From positions 1-8,965 of the forward strand of contig CBDTTM010000101.1 in assembly GCA_965363355.1 (NCBI GenBank): DNA of 8,965 nucleotides, in the 5' to 3' direction. This document shows positions 1 through 6,670 of this stretch, one piece after another; positions within the stretch are counted from its first letter, which is position 1; every line of letters begins with the position of its first letter. The DNA is from CBDTTM01 sp965363355 (GTDB lineage Bacteria > Bacillota > Negativicutes > Selenomonadales > Selenomonadaceae). The notes below the pieces were generated by a model. That model was not told the origin of the DNA and did not search any database. It worked only from the letters and a program-made list of their open reading frames with translations. The translations under genes and the position numbers were made by a program.

Positions 1-13
1 ACCTTGCCTTTTC

Positions 14-49
14 ATTCAACTTTGAGGGTGTTGCACTTGCAAGTTGAAT
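14..49. repeat. Inverted repeat / hairpin with 9-bp arms
   Basis: ATTCAACTT at 14-22 is exactly complementary to AAGTTGAAT at 41-49. The 18-base spacer can itself form small stems, such as GTG with CAC. No T-run follows on the + strand, so it is not a standard intrinsic terminator. It may be the remains of a terminator, or part of a dispersed intergenic repeat, for an upstream gene. Confidence 0.4.
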
Positions 50-299
50 CCGCCAAACCTAAATTTTCATTTTGCGCTTCTTTCTCCGGGGAAATGGGCA
101 TGGCTTTTGTGGAGAGAGTCAGGGGCTGGGTCAGTAAACGCGTATTGGAAGCACGTAAGCGCTCGCGTTTGTCTTTTTGCCCCCTACCTTTTCTCCAGCG
201 TAAAAAAAACATACAAGCCCTCTTACATGAAGCAGATTGCAGCTGAAACCACGCCGTTTCAATTTCACCACACGCCTAAGTAAAGAAGATAATCTATGT

Positions 300-328
300 T
301 TGACCTCGTTAGCGGCTCATACTAAATT
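300..328 (+). promoter_or_regulatory. Possible sigma70-type promoter
   Basis: TTGACC at 300-305 matches five of six bases of the consensus -35 box. After a 17-base spacer, TAAATT at 323-328 matches four of six of the -10 box. It points towards the helicase operon but would give a leader of more than 200 bases. This is motif matching only; the alternative is the TATAAT nearer the gene at 456-461. Confidence 0.3.
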
Positions 329-394
329 GTTTAACTTATAACAAACGCGCTGATGCACTGAACAACCCATTTTTTGATAACCCACTCGGAACTT

Positions 395-408
395 GACCTG
401 CGCGGGTC
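395..408. promoter_or_regulatory. Near-perfect 14-bp palindrome, possible operator
   Basis: GACCTGCGCGGGTC is self-complementary except for one T/G pair. It lies about 135 bases before the helicase start, in the gene-free leader, so it could be a binding site for a dimeric regulator. No regulator gene is present in the window. Confidence 0.25.
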
Positions 409-446
409 CACGCATGAAGGCTGGATCAGAGCGGCCCCCGCACTCG

Positions 447-463
447 TGATAATTTTATAATCA
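447..463. promoter_or_regulatory. A+T-rich near-palindrome overlapping a TATAAT box
   Basis: TGATAATTTTATAATCA is an imperfect 17-base palindrome: the outer TGAT/ATCA arms and an inner AT/AT step pair. It contains a perfect -10 hexamer TATAAT at 456-461, about 80 bases before the helicase ATG. No good -35 hexamer sits 16-18 bases upstream, where the sequence is GC-rich (GCGGCCCC). If the box is used, an activator or an extended contact would be needed, or a repressor could occupy the palindrome. There is some likeness to the GATAAT-based Fur box, but it is too weak to name. Confidence 0.3.
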
Positions 464-542
464 GCGACGTGAAGTCGGCGGAAATTTTTGGATGATTTGC
501 TCATGTAATTGAAAAAACGCTCAACCTTTGCGGGTAATCGGC

Positions 543-3500
543 ATGTCGGACAATGAAAACATTCCCTTTACTCAGGGACAAAAGGTCATAGACAAAAGTG
601 ACCCTGGGAATATCGCTGAATACACAGGTAAATATCGTCGTATCGGTTCCGCACTGACGGTGGAGATTAGATTTCCCAACGGCAGTACTCGGCATCGTCC
701 CGTCTCATGCGTCTCCCCTGTGGAGGAAGGCAAGACCAGCAGTTTGCTGGAGCAAATGCAAGATGAATTTTTTGGGAGTCTATCGGATCTGCGGCAACTC
801 ATTACTTATGAGAAGCTCAAAGGCTCGCTGCACGATGTAGTCTATTCGATGGAAACTGCGCAGATCGATTTTTATCCATACCAGTACAAACCTGTAATTA
901 AATTTATCAATTCTCCTTCTGAAAGGCTGTTGTTAGCCGACGAAGTAGGTCTGGGTAAAACCATCGAGGCGGCGCTCATTTGGATGGAAATGCAGGCCCG
1001 CTATCAAGCAAAACGCCTTTTGGTTGTCTGCCCCAAAATTCTGGCGGAAAAATGGCGCACCGAACTACAGCAAAAATTCCTCATTGATGCCAAACTCGTT
1101 GATTTTGATGGACTCCGGGGCGAAGTTAAAAATCTAAAAAAATACGGCGAAAACTATCCATTTGCGCTAATCGGCACCTATTCCGGCTTAAGGCCACCCA
1201 AAAGTGGACGCGACGAGCTAAGAACCCGCCCGGAAGACGGTAACGCTTCTTCCCCCAAAGTGGAGCTTTTGCGAGAATTGCGCTTCTGGCCAGAAGAATA
1301 CCAAGCAATAGATCTCGTTATTTTTGATGAAGCGCACTATATGCGCAATCAAGCCACGACCACCTTCCTGCTCGGTGAGAGCCTGTCCACAGCAGAAGCC
1401 GCCAGGGCTGTACTTTGCGTTTCCGCAACTCCTGTAAACAATAGCAATACGGATCTGCACAGCCTGCTCAGGCTTATTGATGAAGATTTTTTTGCCACAC
1501 AAGTCAGCTTCGAGAGCTTAATTCAAATCAACAGGCCTGCGGTAGAAGCGGCTAATGCATTATCCAGACATCCTGTGGATAGAGAAATGCTGTCACATGC
1601 GCTTGAACGTATGAGCTTTATTCCGTATATCAGCAACTCTCCATATTTTCCTGAGCTGCTCAAGAAGTTGTGCACACTTGAGCAAAAAAACTTCTCAGAT
1701 CTGGCTTTGCTTGCAAAATGCCAAGATATTGCTGAAAAAATGAACGTTTTGGGAGCCTATATCAATAGAACCCGCCGGGTGCAGGTGCAAGAAAGCAGGC
1801 CGGTCAGAGTCCCTATCGTTCGACCTGTTAATTACACGCAGGGGGAAATGGATCTGTACCAAGCAATACTCGGCGCTGTTAGGGCACATTGTCTGAAAAA
1901 CAATTCAGAATTCCATGTATTTCAAATCATGACGTGGCAACTGATGGCTGCCAGTTGTCTTCCGGCATTCGTCGAAAAAATAAAAGCAGGCCAAGTGAGC
2001 GAATCCGGTAATGTTCTCGCAGAAGCCTTTGGGGGAACTGAAAATGACGAGACAACGCCTACAAATATAGGACAGGAGATCGCATCATGGTCGGAATTGC
2101 TAAATTACAACTTTGAAGGAAATGATTCCAAGCTGGCCGATCTGTGCGCACTTTTGGAGAACGAATCCAAGGACAAAGTAATCATATTTTCCTACTATCG
2201 GGCCACATTGGCTTACCTGCAAAGAAAACTCAAAGAATTTGGTGAAACGGTAACCGTCATTCATGGCGGCACTCCGGTGGAAAGCCGATGGGCCGAGATC
2301 GAGAGTTTTCGCTCGCCAACTGGCCCGAGAATCCTGCTTGCCTCAGAGGTTGGCAGTGAAGGCATTGACTTACAATTTTGCCGTATACTCATCAATTATG
2401 ATCTGCCCTGGAATCCGATGCGAGTTGAGCAGCGAATCGGCCGTATTGACCGTGTTGGGCAAACTGCAAAGCGTTTATCCATAGTTAACTTCAAAATCCA
2501 CGGCACCATTGAAAAGCGAATTTATGAGAGATTGCATGAAAAATTGGAAAAATTCAGCAATAGCCTCGGCGATCTAGATGAAGTACTTGGAACTGAGGTA
2601 AAAAAACTTACCATTGACCTCTTAAGTAAAAACCTTACGCAAGAAGAGGAAGATAAGCGTATCAGTCAAACAGAACAGGCTATTGAGAAGAAACAACTCG
2701 ACATGCAACACCTTGAAGAGTCTGGTGAAGGGCTTATTGCGCTATCAGACTACGTGCAAAAGAAAATTGAAGAAGATCGCGGCCGGGGGAGATATATACA
2801 ACCATCGGAGCTAGAAGCATATGTCTCTAGTTTTTTTAGTCGTTTTTTTAAAGGAACTGTAATTAATTACAATACTCCCACACAAAATTGCATGCAAATA
2901 TCACTTTCCGATGAGGCCAGAGAATCTCTTCTCGACTTCATCAGAGACGATAGGACAATGATTGCTACGCACCTACGCCAAAAAACTATTAATATGACAT
3001 TTGACCGGCAGACAGCACAAACTATTAGGAGAGAAAAACGAGTCGCTTTTATTAACCATATGTCTCCATTTATTCGCTGGATAACTAAATTTAATAGAGA
3101 AAATGAGCTTAGCCTGCATAAAATTTCTTCTGTTGCATATAACACTCATTTGCTTCCTTCAGGAATATATATATTCCGAATAGACCGGTGGGCCTTAAAA
3201 GGTATAACAACGAGAGAGAGACTGGCATATGGATTTATTTCTCTTGAAAATGGTACCTGTGTGTCGTCATATGAAGCAGAAACAATGTTCCAAAATATCT
3301 TCAAAAATGGATCTCAATGGATATACAGGGAATACGATAAAAACATACTTTCACAAAGATATGATACACTTGAAGAATATATGTATGCCCAGTTCGATGA
3401 AGATGCTAAGGATTTTGAACTCGAAAATGCAAACATGATTCAGATCAAAAAAGACCGTGCATCAACTATATTCAGTCGTAAAATTATGCAAGATGAACAG

Positions 3501-3677
3501 CGCTTAGCGACTCTTATTGCAAACGAACGAAGCGAACAACTTATAAATATGACAAAGGCACGTATCAAAAAAAATGAAACAATGATGCACGATAGGCTTG
3601 AAAAACTTGAAAGGAACGAGAAAGTTGAACCTGATGCCAACATTGTAGCTTTAGGAATTGTCAAAATAGAACCCTGA
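543..3677 (+). CDS. RapA/SNF2-type superfamily 2 helicase (ATP-dependent DNA translocase)
   Basis: This 1044-residue protein has a complete SNF2-type motor. An SH3/Tudor-like N-terminal segment (about 8-62: GQKVIDKSDPGNIAEY, then VEIRFPNG) recalls the N-terminus of RapA. Motif I is ADEVGLGKT (132-140), motif II DEAH (262-265) and motif III SAT (294-296). The second RecA lobe begins near KVIIFSYYR (about 545), with motif V GSEGIDL (604-610) and motif VI QRIGRIDRVGQ (630-640). DEVGLGKT and EQRIGRIDRVGQ are the RapA/HepA flavour. The roughly 400-residue tail is unrecognised, with charged, probably coiled-coil stretches near 700-735 and 985-1035. ATP-driven movement along, or remodelling of, nucleic acid is well supported; the biological role is inferred. 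ATG at 543 is chosen over the in-frame TTG at 528; neither has a strong ribosome binding site. G+C falls from about 55% to 35-40% just after motif VI. The ATPase gene follows after 13 bases, so the two are probably co-transcribed. DISARM DrmD is a relative in type, but no other DISARM gene is present. Confidence 0.9.
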   Translation: MSDNENIPFTQGQKVIDKSDPGNIAEYTGKYRRIGSALTVEIRFPNGSTRHRPVSCVSPVEEGKTSSLLEQMQDEFFGSLSDLRQLITYEKLKGSLHDVVYSMETAQIDFYPYQYKPVIKFINSPSERLLLADEVGLGKTIEAALIWMEMQARYQAKRLLVVCPKILAEKWRTELQQKFLIDAKLVDFDGLRGEVKNLKKYGENYPFALIGTYSGLRPPKSGRDELRTRPEDGNASSPKVELLRELRFWPEEYQAIDLVIFDEAHYMRNQATTTFLLGESLSTAEAARAVLCVSATPVNNSNTDLHSLLRLIDEDFFATQVSFESLIQINRPAVEAANALSRHPVDREMLSHALERMSFIPYISNSPYFPELLKKLCTLEQKNFSDLALLAKCQDIAEKMNVLGAYINRTRRVQVQESRPVRVPIVRPVNYTQGEMDLYQAILGAVRAHCLKNNSEFHVFQIMTWQLMAASCLPAFVEKIKAGQVSESGNVLAEAFGGTENDETTPTNIGQEIASWSELLNYNFEGNDSKLADLCALLENESKDKVIIFSYYRATLAYLQRKLKEFGETVTVIHGGTPVESRWAEIESFRSPTGPRILLASEVGSEGIDLQFCRILINYDLPWNPMRVEQRIGRIDRVGQTAKRLSIVNFKIHGTIEKRIYERLHEKLEKFSNSLGDLDEVLGTEVKKLTIDLLSKNLTQEEEDKRISQTEQAIEKKQLDMQHLEESGEGLIALSDYVQKKIEEDRGRGRYIQPSELEAYVSSFFSRFFKGTVINYNTPTQNCMQISLSDEARESLLDFIRDDRTMIATHLRQKTINMTFDRQTAQTIRREKRVAFINHMSPFIRWITKFNRENELSLHKISSVAYNTHLLPSGIYIFRIDRWALKGITTRERLAYGFISLENGTCVSSYEAETMFQNIFKNGSQWIYREYDKNILSQRYDTLEEYMYAQFDEDAKDFELENANMIQIKKDRASTIFSRKIMQDEQRLATLIANERSEQLINMTKARIKKNETMMHDRLEKLERNEKVEPDANIVALGIVKIEP

Positions 3678-3690
3678 ACAGGTGATCATA

Positions 3691-5322
3691 ATGGGCAATT
3701 TTCACGATACGCTGAGGGAACTTCTTGCCAAAATAACTGGTAAACCATCCCTCCAAAGCAGGCAAAGGCCTTCTGTAGAAGACTTACGCCCAAACAAACA
3801 TGCTGAGGGGTGGCAAAATGTGGAGCATTCAAAGCAGACCACACCACAGCATCCGGTCGCGCAGACTCCGCACAAAAACTCCATCGGGCAAAAAGTTTCT
3901 GATACCCCTGGCAGCAAAGCTAACCGGACAGAATCAACAGTTCGAGATCCCTACTTTTTTCAAATTGGATTTGATTTCGGCACCTCAAGTTCCAAGGCAG
4001 TTATTCGCGATATCAATACCAATAGAGCATGGGTATATACCGACTCCACTGCGGCTAACCATTGTGCTTTTTTGATCCCCAGCGTCGTGATCTACCGAAA
4101 TGGTAATTTTGAGCGCCACCTTGATGCGGAGACTCTTTACCCCGAGGGCGGGCTCTATCACCTTAAGATGGCTGCTGAAAAAGTTGCGATGGGCATTGTA
4201 AACGTCCCCATACTGGCAGAGTACAAAAGAATATTAGGACAAAATTCATCATACCGGGCTGATTATATAGCGAAATTGGCATGTATCTATTTGCTTGCAT
4301 CTGCTTTTTCAGACATAGCTGCGAGTATCATTCAAAGATTTCCAGATTACGGAAAAAATAAAGACGATCAGATGGCCATTAATATGGCAATCCCGGTGTC
4401 CAATATCAGCGATAATAAAGTACGCGCATTTTTTGAACGCACATTAAATATTTCTTGGGAGTTATCTTGGGAATTCAATTCATTTGCTAGAAAAATCTCG
4501 GTTGATGAGTTGGTGCAAAAAATTGAAAAGTACGAGCAAGGTACTACTGAACACGGCGAGAATGAACTGTGTCATGTCTATCCAGAGGTCAGTGCAAGTG
4601 TGCAGGCATTTGTTCGCTCTCCGGCTTCAAGCCCTGATGAGACAAGCATTTACTTTTTTTCTGATGCTGGGGCGGGAACAGTAGACCAGAGCGTTTTTAC
4701 CTATGCGGGTAAAGGAGAGAGGCAGTTAAATTATTTTTCAGCCGGTGTATTTTCCAGAGGATCAAGTCAGATCGAAATTGCAGCTTGTGGTGACATTATT
4801 GATGAAAACAACCTCGAATTTTGGCGTAAAGAAAAAGAGAGAGGTCAGGATTCTCCGATCCTTAACCACGCCAAAAATAAAATAGGCGAAGGGCTAAAGG
4901 TTGACACAGGAAAAACCCTGAGGGCCACATTAGCACACCTATACAGCGGGGAAGGTATATCTCCCGCTAATACGCTAAAAGAAAAGATTAAATTCATTTT
5001 CAGTGGGGGAGGCCATGCGGAATTCCCCTATCAAATCGCTGTAATCAACGCGTACAAGGATTCTCTGCACACACGGCAAGAACCTTTAGTAACATCAATG
5101 GCCCGCCCGCCCGACTTGGATGTCCCAAAGGGATATGACCATTGGGTGAACCGCTTGTATGTTGCTTATGGACTTTCTTTTTTATTTCATGATCTTGCGA
5201 AAAACAGCTTTCCCGAGGACAACAAAATTGATCCAGGAGAAGCAGTCTCAGCACAAGTGTGCTCTTGTAGAGGACACAATAAGAACTGTTCAAGGTGCTA
5301 TGGCTCAGGAATTGTTCAATAG
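3691..5322 (+). CDS. Actin/Hsp70-fold ATPase with C-terminal cysteine cluster
   Basis: This 543-residue protein carries the three nucleotide-binding signatures of the actin/Hsp70/sugar-kinase fold. Phosphate-1 is GFDFGTSSSK (Asp at about 95), phosphate-2 is SDAGAGTVDQS (Asp at about 325) and the adenosine motif is FSGGGHAEF (about 437-445). The first ~88 residues are polar, rich in Gln, Pro, His and Lys, and probably a flexible linker. After the fold there is no Hsp70 substrate-binding domain. Instead the protein ends in CSCRGHNKNCSRCYGSG, whose four cysteines (524, 526, 533, 536) and CxxCxGxG ending resemble half of a DnaJ zinc-binding module. It probably hydrolyses ATP as a conformational switch; partner and substrate are unknown. 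The start is ATG 3691, with AGGTGA five bases upstream; an in-frame GTG at 3682 lies inside that site and is less likely. It follows the helicase stop by 13 bases, suggesting a shared transcript and function. MreB, ParM and DnaK are less likely because of the tail and the missing domains. Confidence 0.82.
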   Translation: MGNFHDTLRELLAKITGKPSLQSRQRPSVEDLRPNKHAEGWQNVEHSKQTTPQHPVAQTPHKNSIGQKVSDTPGSKANRTESTVRDPYFFQIGFDFGTSSSKAVIRDINTNRAWVYTDSTAANHCAFLIPSVVIYRNGNFERHLDAETLYPEGGLYHLKMAAEKVAMGIVNVPILAEYKRILGQNSSYRADYIAKLACIYLLASAFSDIAASIIQRFPDYGKNKDDQMAINMAIPVSNISDNKVRAFFERTLNISWELSWEFNSFARKISVDELVQKIEKYEQGTTEHGENELCHVYPEVSASVQAFVRSPASSPDETSIYFFSDAGAGTVDQSVFTYAGKGERQLNYFSAGVFSRGSSQIEIAACGDIIDENNLEFWRKEKERGQDSPILNHAKNKIGEGLKVDTGKTLRATLAHLYSGEGISPANTLKEKIKFIFSGGGHAEFPYQIAVINAYKDSLHTRQEPLVTSMARPPDLDVPKGYDHWVNRLYVAYGLSFLFHDLAKNSFPEDNKIDPGEAVSAQVCSCRGHNKNCSRCYGSGIVQ

Positions 5323-5386
5323 AGCCCGCATGTTTTTGTTTTCCCGAGTGGGATAGCACGGAAAACACATATCTCCCGCACTAGGT

Positions 5387-5399
5387 GAGTTAGTAACTC
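5387..5399. repeat. 13-base perfect palindrome with one central base
   Basis: GAGTTA, a central G, then TAACTC: six paired bases on each side, 65 bases after the stop of the ATPase gene. It may be an operator half-site pair or chance. No T-run follows, so it is not a terminator. Confidence 0.25.
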
Positions 5400-5519
5400 C
5401 TGTGTGGCTACAGGACATGCGGTCTTTACATCCTCTCATGGAGTTCCATTTTGCCTGAAATAGGACTTTCCCATCTGCACATTTTAGGGGTAAATATCGG
5501 GGCGTTAAAAGAAACATAC

Positions 5520-5544
5520 CAGCTTAACATGCTGTAATTTTTTT
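5520..5544 (+). terminator. Weak candidate intrinsic terminator after the helicase-ATPase unit
   Basis: CAGC (5520-5523) can pair with GCTG (5531-5534) around a seven-base loop, followed after three bases by seven T. The stem is only four pairs, too short for an efficient terminator. The T-run also abuts the left end of the insertion sequence, so it may simply be the insertion target or part of the element's end. Confidence 0.2.
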
Positions 5545-5565
5545 GGGTCATGACTAGCAGAGAGG
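5545..5565. repeat. Terminal inverted repeat of the IS1595-family element, transposase 3' end
   Basis: This end matches the complement of 6244-6264 at 20 of 21 positions; the mismatch is T versus C at the seventh base. The transposase stop codon (5554-5556 on the minus strand) lies within it, as in many very compact insertion sequences. Confidence 0.88.
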
Positions 5566-6219
5566 AGTTTTTCTGCACATTGTGAGGACGAGTTTGTATA
5601 AATCTTCGCCTCTATGATTAAAACGAAACTCGCACTCTTTCAAATGGAAATAAAAAGTATGCTTTTGCATGCCTCTAAATCGAACCAAACGAGTTTTGGC
5701 ATAAGCCCAAAAACTTTCTATGCCATTAATGTGGCTGTGTTCATTGGCAAATTCATTCTCACTGTGTTGCACGCGATAATGTTTTTGATAGCCAAGATCT
5801 ACAAGACCATTGTAGCCGCGCCAGCCGTCAGGGTGGATTACGCTTTCTGGATCAACACGACCACGGATAATGCCTTGCAAGGTGGCCCTGGAACAATCTG
5901 GAACAATTTCTGTGTATACCCGGCCTTGCCTTTTAAACAGGCCGAAAACAATAGTTTTGCCTCTGAGGCCGCGAACTCGGCGAGCTCCGAAATAGCTTTC
6001 ATCAACTTCAATCTCGCCAGAAACAGGCGATTCAGCTTCACAAGCAAGGGCAATTCGCTCTCGTATTCCTTGAAGCAATCTGTTTACTGTGTTGCGATTT
6101 AACACCGCAACTTGGGCTATTTGAGTAGCTGTTAAATCTACACAAAAAAGCCTGACTAGTTGGCGAAATTTTGCTTCAGAAATTTTTGAACGAAGAACAT
6201 ATTTGTTTTTCATTGGCAT
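5554..6219 (-). CDS. IS1595-family (IS1016-like) DDE transposase
   Basis: This 221-residue protein catalyses cut-and-paste or related movement of the surrounding element. An N-terminal helix-turn-helix (about 31-55: ATQIAQVAVLNRNTVNRLLQ) would bind the ends. The catalytic core has EVDESYFGARRVRG (Asp73), HPDGWRGYNGL (Asp131) and HINGIESFWAYAK (Glu168), the pattern of the ISXO2/IS1016-like transposase domain. HINGIE-FW-AK and LKECEFRFN near the end are especially close to IS1016-type proteins. Length is normal for the group and there is no frameshift. ATG at 6219 is used; a second ATG two codons later (6213) is equally possible, as neither has a clear ribosome binding site. It is transcribed against its neighbours and belongs to the element, not to the putative system. 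Confidence 0.93.
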   Translation of the reverse strand: MPMKNKYVLRSKISEAKFRQLVRLFCVDLTATQIAQVAVLNRNTVNRLLQGIRERIALACEAESPVSGEIEVDESYFGARRVRGLRGKTIVFGLFKRQGRVYTEIVPDCSRATLQGIIRGRVDPESVIHPDGWRGYNGLVDLGYQKHYRVQHSENEFANEHSHINGIESFWAYAKTRLVRFRGMQKHTFYFHLKECEFRFNHRGEDLYKLVLTMCRKTPLC

Positions 6220-6243
6220 AACTAGCTTTTAGACTTTTATTGG

Positions 6244-6264
6244 CCTCTCTGCTAGTCGTGACCC
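6244..6264. repeat. Terminal inverted repeat of the IS1595-family element, transposase 5' end
   Basis: This is the partner of the repeat at 5545-5565, 25 bases upstream of the transposase start codon. It begins CCTCTCTGCTAGTCG on the + strand. Confidence 0.88.
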
Positions 6265-6323
6265 AAAAAGAAATAGTAGTTTCCATAAGCTGGAATGCTT
6301 CTAGTGTGTTTTTTTCACAGCAA

Positions 6324-6353
6324 GCGAATATGTAAACCTGTTGAAATATTCGC
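6324..6353 (+). promoter_or_regulatory. Hairpin in the leader of the small repeat protein gene
   Basis: GCGAATAT (6324-6331) pairs perfectly with ATATTCGC (6346-6353) around a 14-base loop. The hairpin ends 31 bases before the start codon at 6385 and about 20 bases before the Shine-Dalgarno. No T-run follows. It could be a dimeric operator, an mRNA-stabilising stem or a translation control element; nothing distinguishes these. Confidence 0.35.
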
Positions 6354-6372
6354 ATGAAAAACTTGAAAAGCA

Positions 6373-6380
6373 AAAGGAGG
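6373..6380 (+). promoter_or_regulatory. Very strong Shine-Dalgarno site
   Basis: AAAGGAGG ends four bases before the ATG at 6385, an almost ideal match to the 16S rRNA 3' end. It is the strongest ribosome binding site in the window and fixes the start of the small repeat protein. High expression relative to its neighbours is implied. Confidence 0.8.
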
Positions 6381-6384
6381 AGAT

Positions 6385-6663
6385 ATGGCTATTATTTATG
6401 TAACAGACAAAGAACATCGGGCTGACGTTAAAGTATGTGAGGTTAAAGATCATAAGGCTGATCTTTTATATGCTGAAGTTTCTGCTGATTACAAAGCGAA
6501 GGGAGACGCTCTGTGTTTTTTTACTGACAAAGAGCATAGGGCAACCGTGAAAATTTTTTGGACAGACAAAGAGCATAGAGCCGACATATTGGTTGCAAAT
6601 ATTGGCAAAGACTACAAAGCGAAGTGGCAAAAAAGCCATAAGTTTCAAAACAGGCTTTCATAA
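6385..6663 (+). CDS. Small DUF6150-like protein with internal TDKEHRA repeats
   Basis: This 92-residue soluble protein of unknown function has no signal peptide or membrane segment. It is made of short beta-strand-like units separated by a repeated turn: TDKEHRADVKV (about 7-17), KDHKADLLY (about 21-29), DYKAKGDAL (about 35-43), TDKEHRATVKI (about 47-57), TDKEHRADILV (about 60-70) and DYKAKWQKS (about 76-84). This alternation of a hydrophobic strand with a charged [ST]D-[YK]-x-[SH]-[QR]A-D/K loop recalls the DUF6150 family, typically about 80-120 residues and uncharacterised; the family name is from memory. DNA repeats underlie the protein repeats: GACAAAGA-CAT recurs at about 6404, 6524 and 6564. 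The start is set by the excellent Shine-Dalgarno. It lies between the insertion sequence and the beta-CASP nuclease, 63 bases before the latter, so it could be the first gene of that operon or an unrelated passenger. Alternative roles such as inhibitor, antitoxin-like or structural protein cannot be separated. Confidence 0.75.
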   Translation: MAIIYVTDKEHRADVKVCEVKDHKADLLYAEVSADYKAKGDALCFFTDKEHRATVKIFWTDKEHRADILVANIGKDYKAKWQKSHKFQNRLS

Positions 6664-6670
6664 CTTGCGG

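Larger units (their letters stand above)
1..542. other. Gene-poor leader region upstream of the helicase operon
   Basis: No convincing gene lies here. Short open frames at 4-246 and 44-283 lack a ribosome binding site, overlap each other in different frames and show no domain. Their translations (for example a stretch reading LERVRG-like, then FAPYLFSSVKKTYKPSYMK) resemble recurrent intergenic translations I associate from memory with Desulfovibrio, so the first ~280 bases are probably the downstream flank of a gene outside the window or a dispersed intergenic element. From about 285 on, the sequence is A+T-richer. It carries possible promoter elements and palindromes, listed separately, that could serve the helicase operon. 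I saw no tRNA or clear attachment site. Confidence 0.5.
5323..5544. other. Non-coding stretch between the ATPase gene and the insertion sequence
   Basis: No supported gene lies here. Visible structure includes TGTTTTCC (5337-5344) pairing with GGAAAACA (5360-5367), the palindrome GAGTTAGTAACTC (5387-5399), and CAGC/GCTG (5520-5523 and 5531-5534) just before a run of seven T at 5538-5544. The last could be a weak terminator. The stretch may hold regulatory sequence or the decayed remains of a gene; I cannot tell which. Confidence 0.4.
5545..6264 (-). mobile_element. IS1595-family insertion sequence (IS1016-like), about 720 bp
   Basis: The element is bounded by 21-base inverted repeats at 5545-5565 (begins GGGTCATGACTAGC) and 6244-6264 (whose complement begins GGGTCACGACTAGC), with one mismatch. 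A T-run outside the left end and an A-run outside the right end could extend the repeats by five bases. A single transposase gene on the minus strand fills nearly all of it and its stop codon lies inside the 5545-5565 repeat. Size and transposase type fit the IS1016 group. An 8-base target duplication, usual for the family, is not visible: the flanks are ATTTTTTT on the left and AAAAAGAA on the right. The frame and both ends are intact, so it may still be mobile. Confidence 0.88.

Noticed and set aside
4..283. Overlapping open frames near the left end as genes
   Set aside because: They lack ribosome binding sites and recognisable domains, and compete in different frames over the same bases; intergenic sequence is the simpler reading.
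543..3677. Helicase as DISARM DrmD, making the locus a DISARM system
   Set aside because: The SNF2 type is compatible, but no DrmA, DrmB, PLD-type DrmC or methyltransferase gene is in the window.
5337..5367. TGTTTTCC/GGAAAACA hairpin as the terminator of the ATPase gene
   Set aside because: The loop is 15 bases and no T-run follows on either strand, so it does not meet the pattern of an intrinsic terminator.
5614..6102. 162-residue + strand open frame inside the insertion sequence
   Set aside because: It is wholly antisense to the clearly real IS1595-family transposase, has no ribosome binding site and shows no domain.
5537..6272. Target-site duplication around the insertion sequence
   Set aside because: The 8-base flanks do not match; only homopolymer T/A runs that are complementary, not direct, are present.
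6402..6600. Repeated DNA units (GACAAAGAGCAT-like) as a CRISPR or non-coding tandem array
   Set aside because: The repeats are in frame, imperfect, irregularly spaced and encode the repeated TDKEHRA units of a protein with an excellent ribosome binding site.
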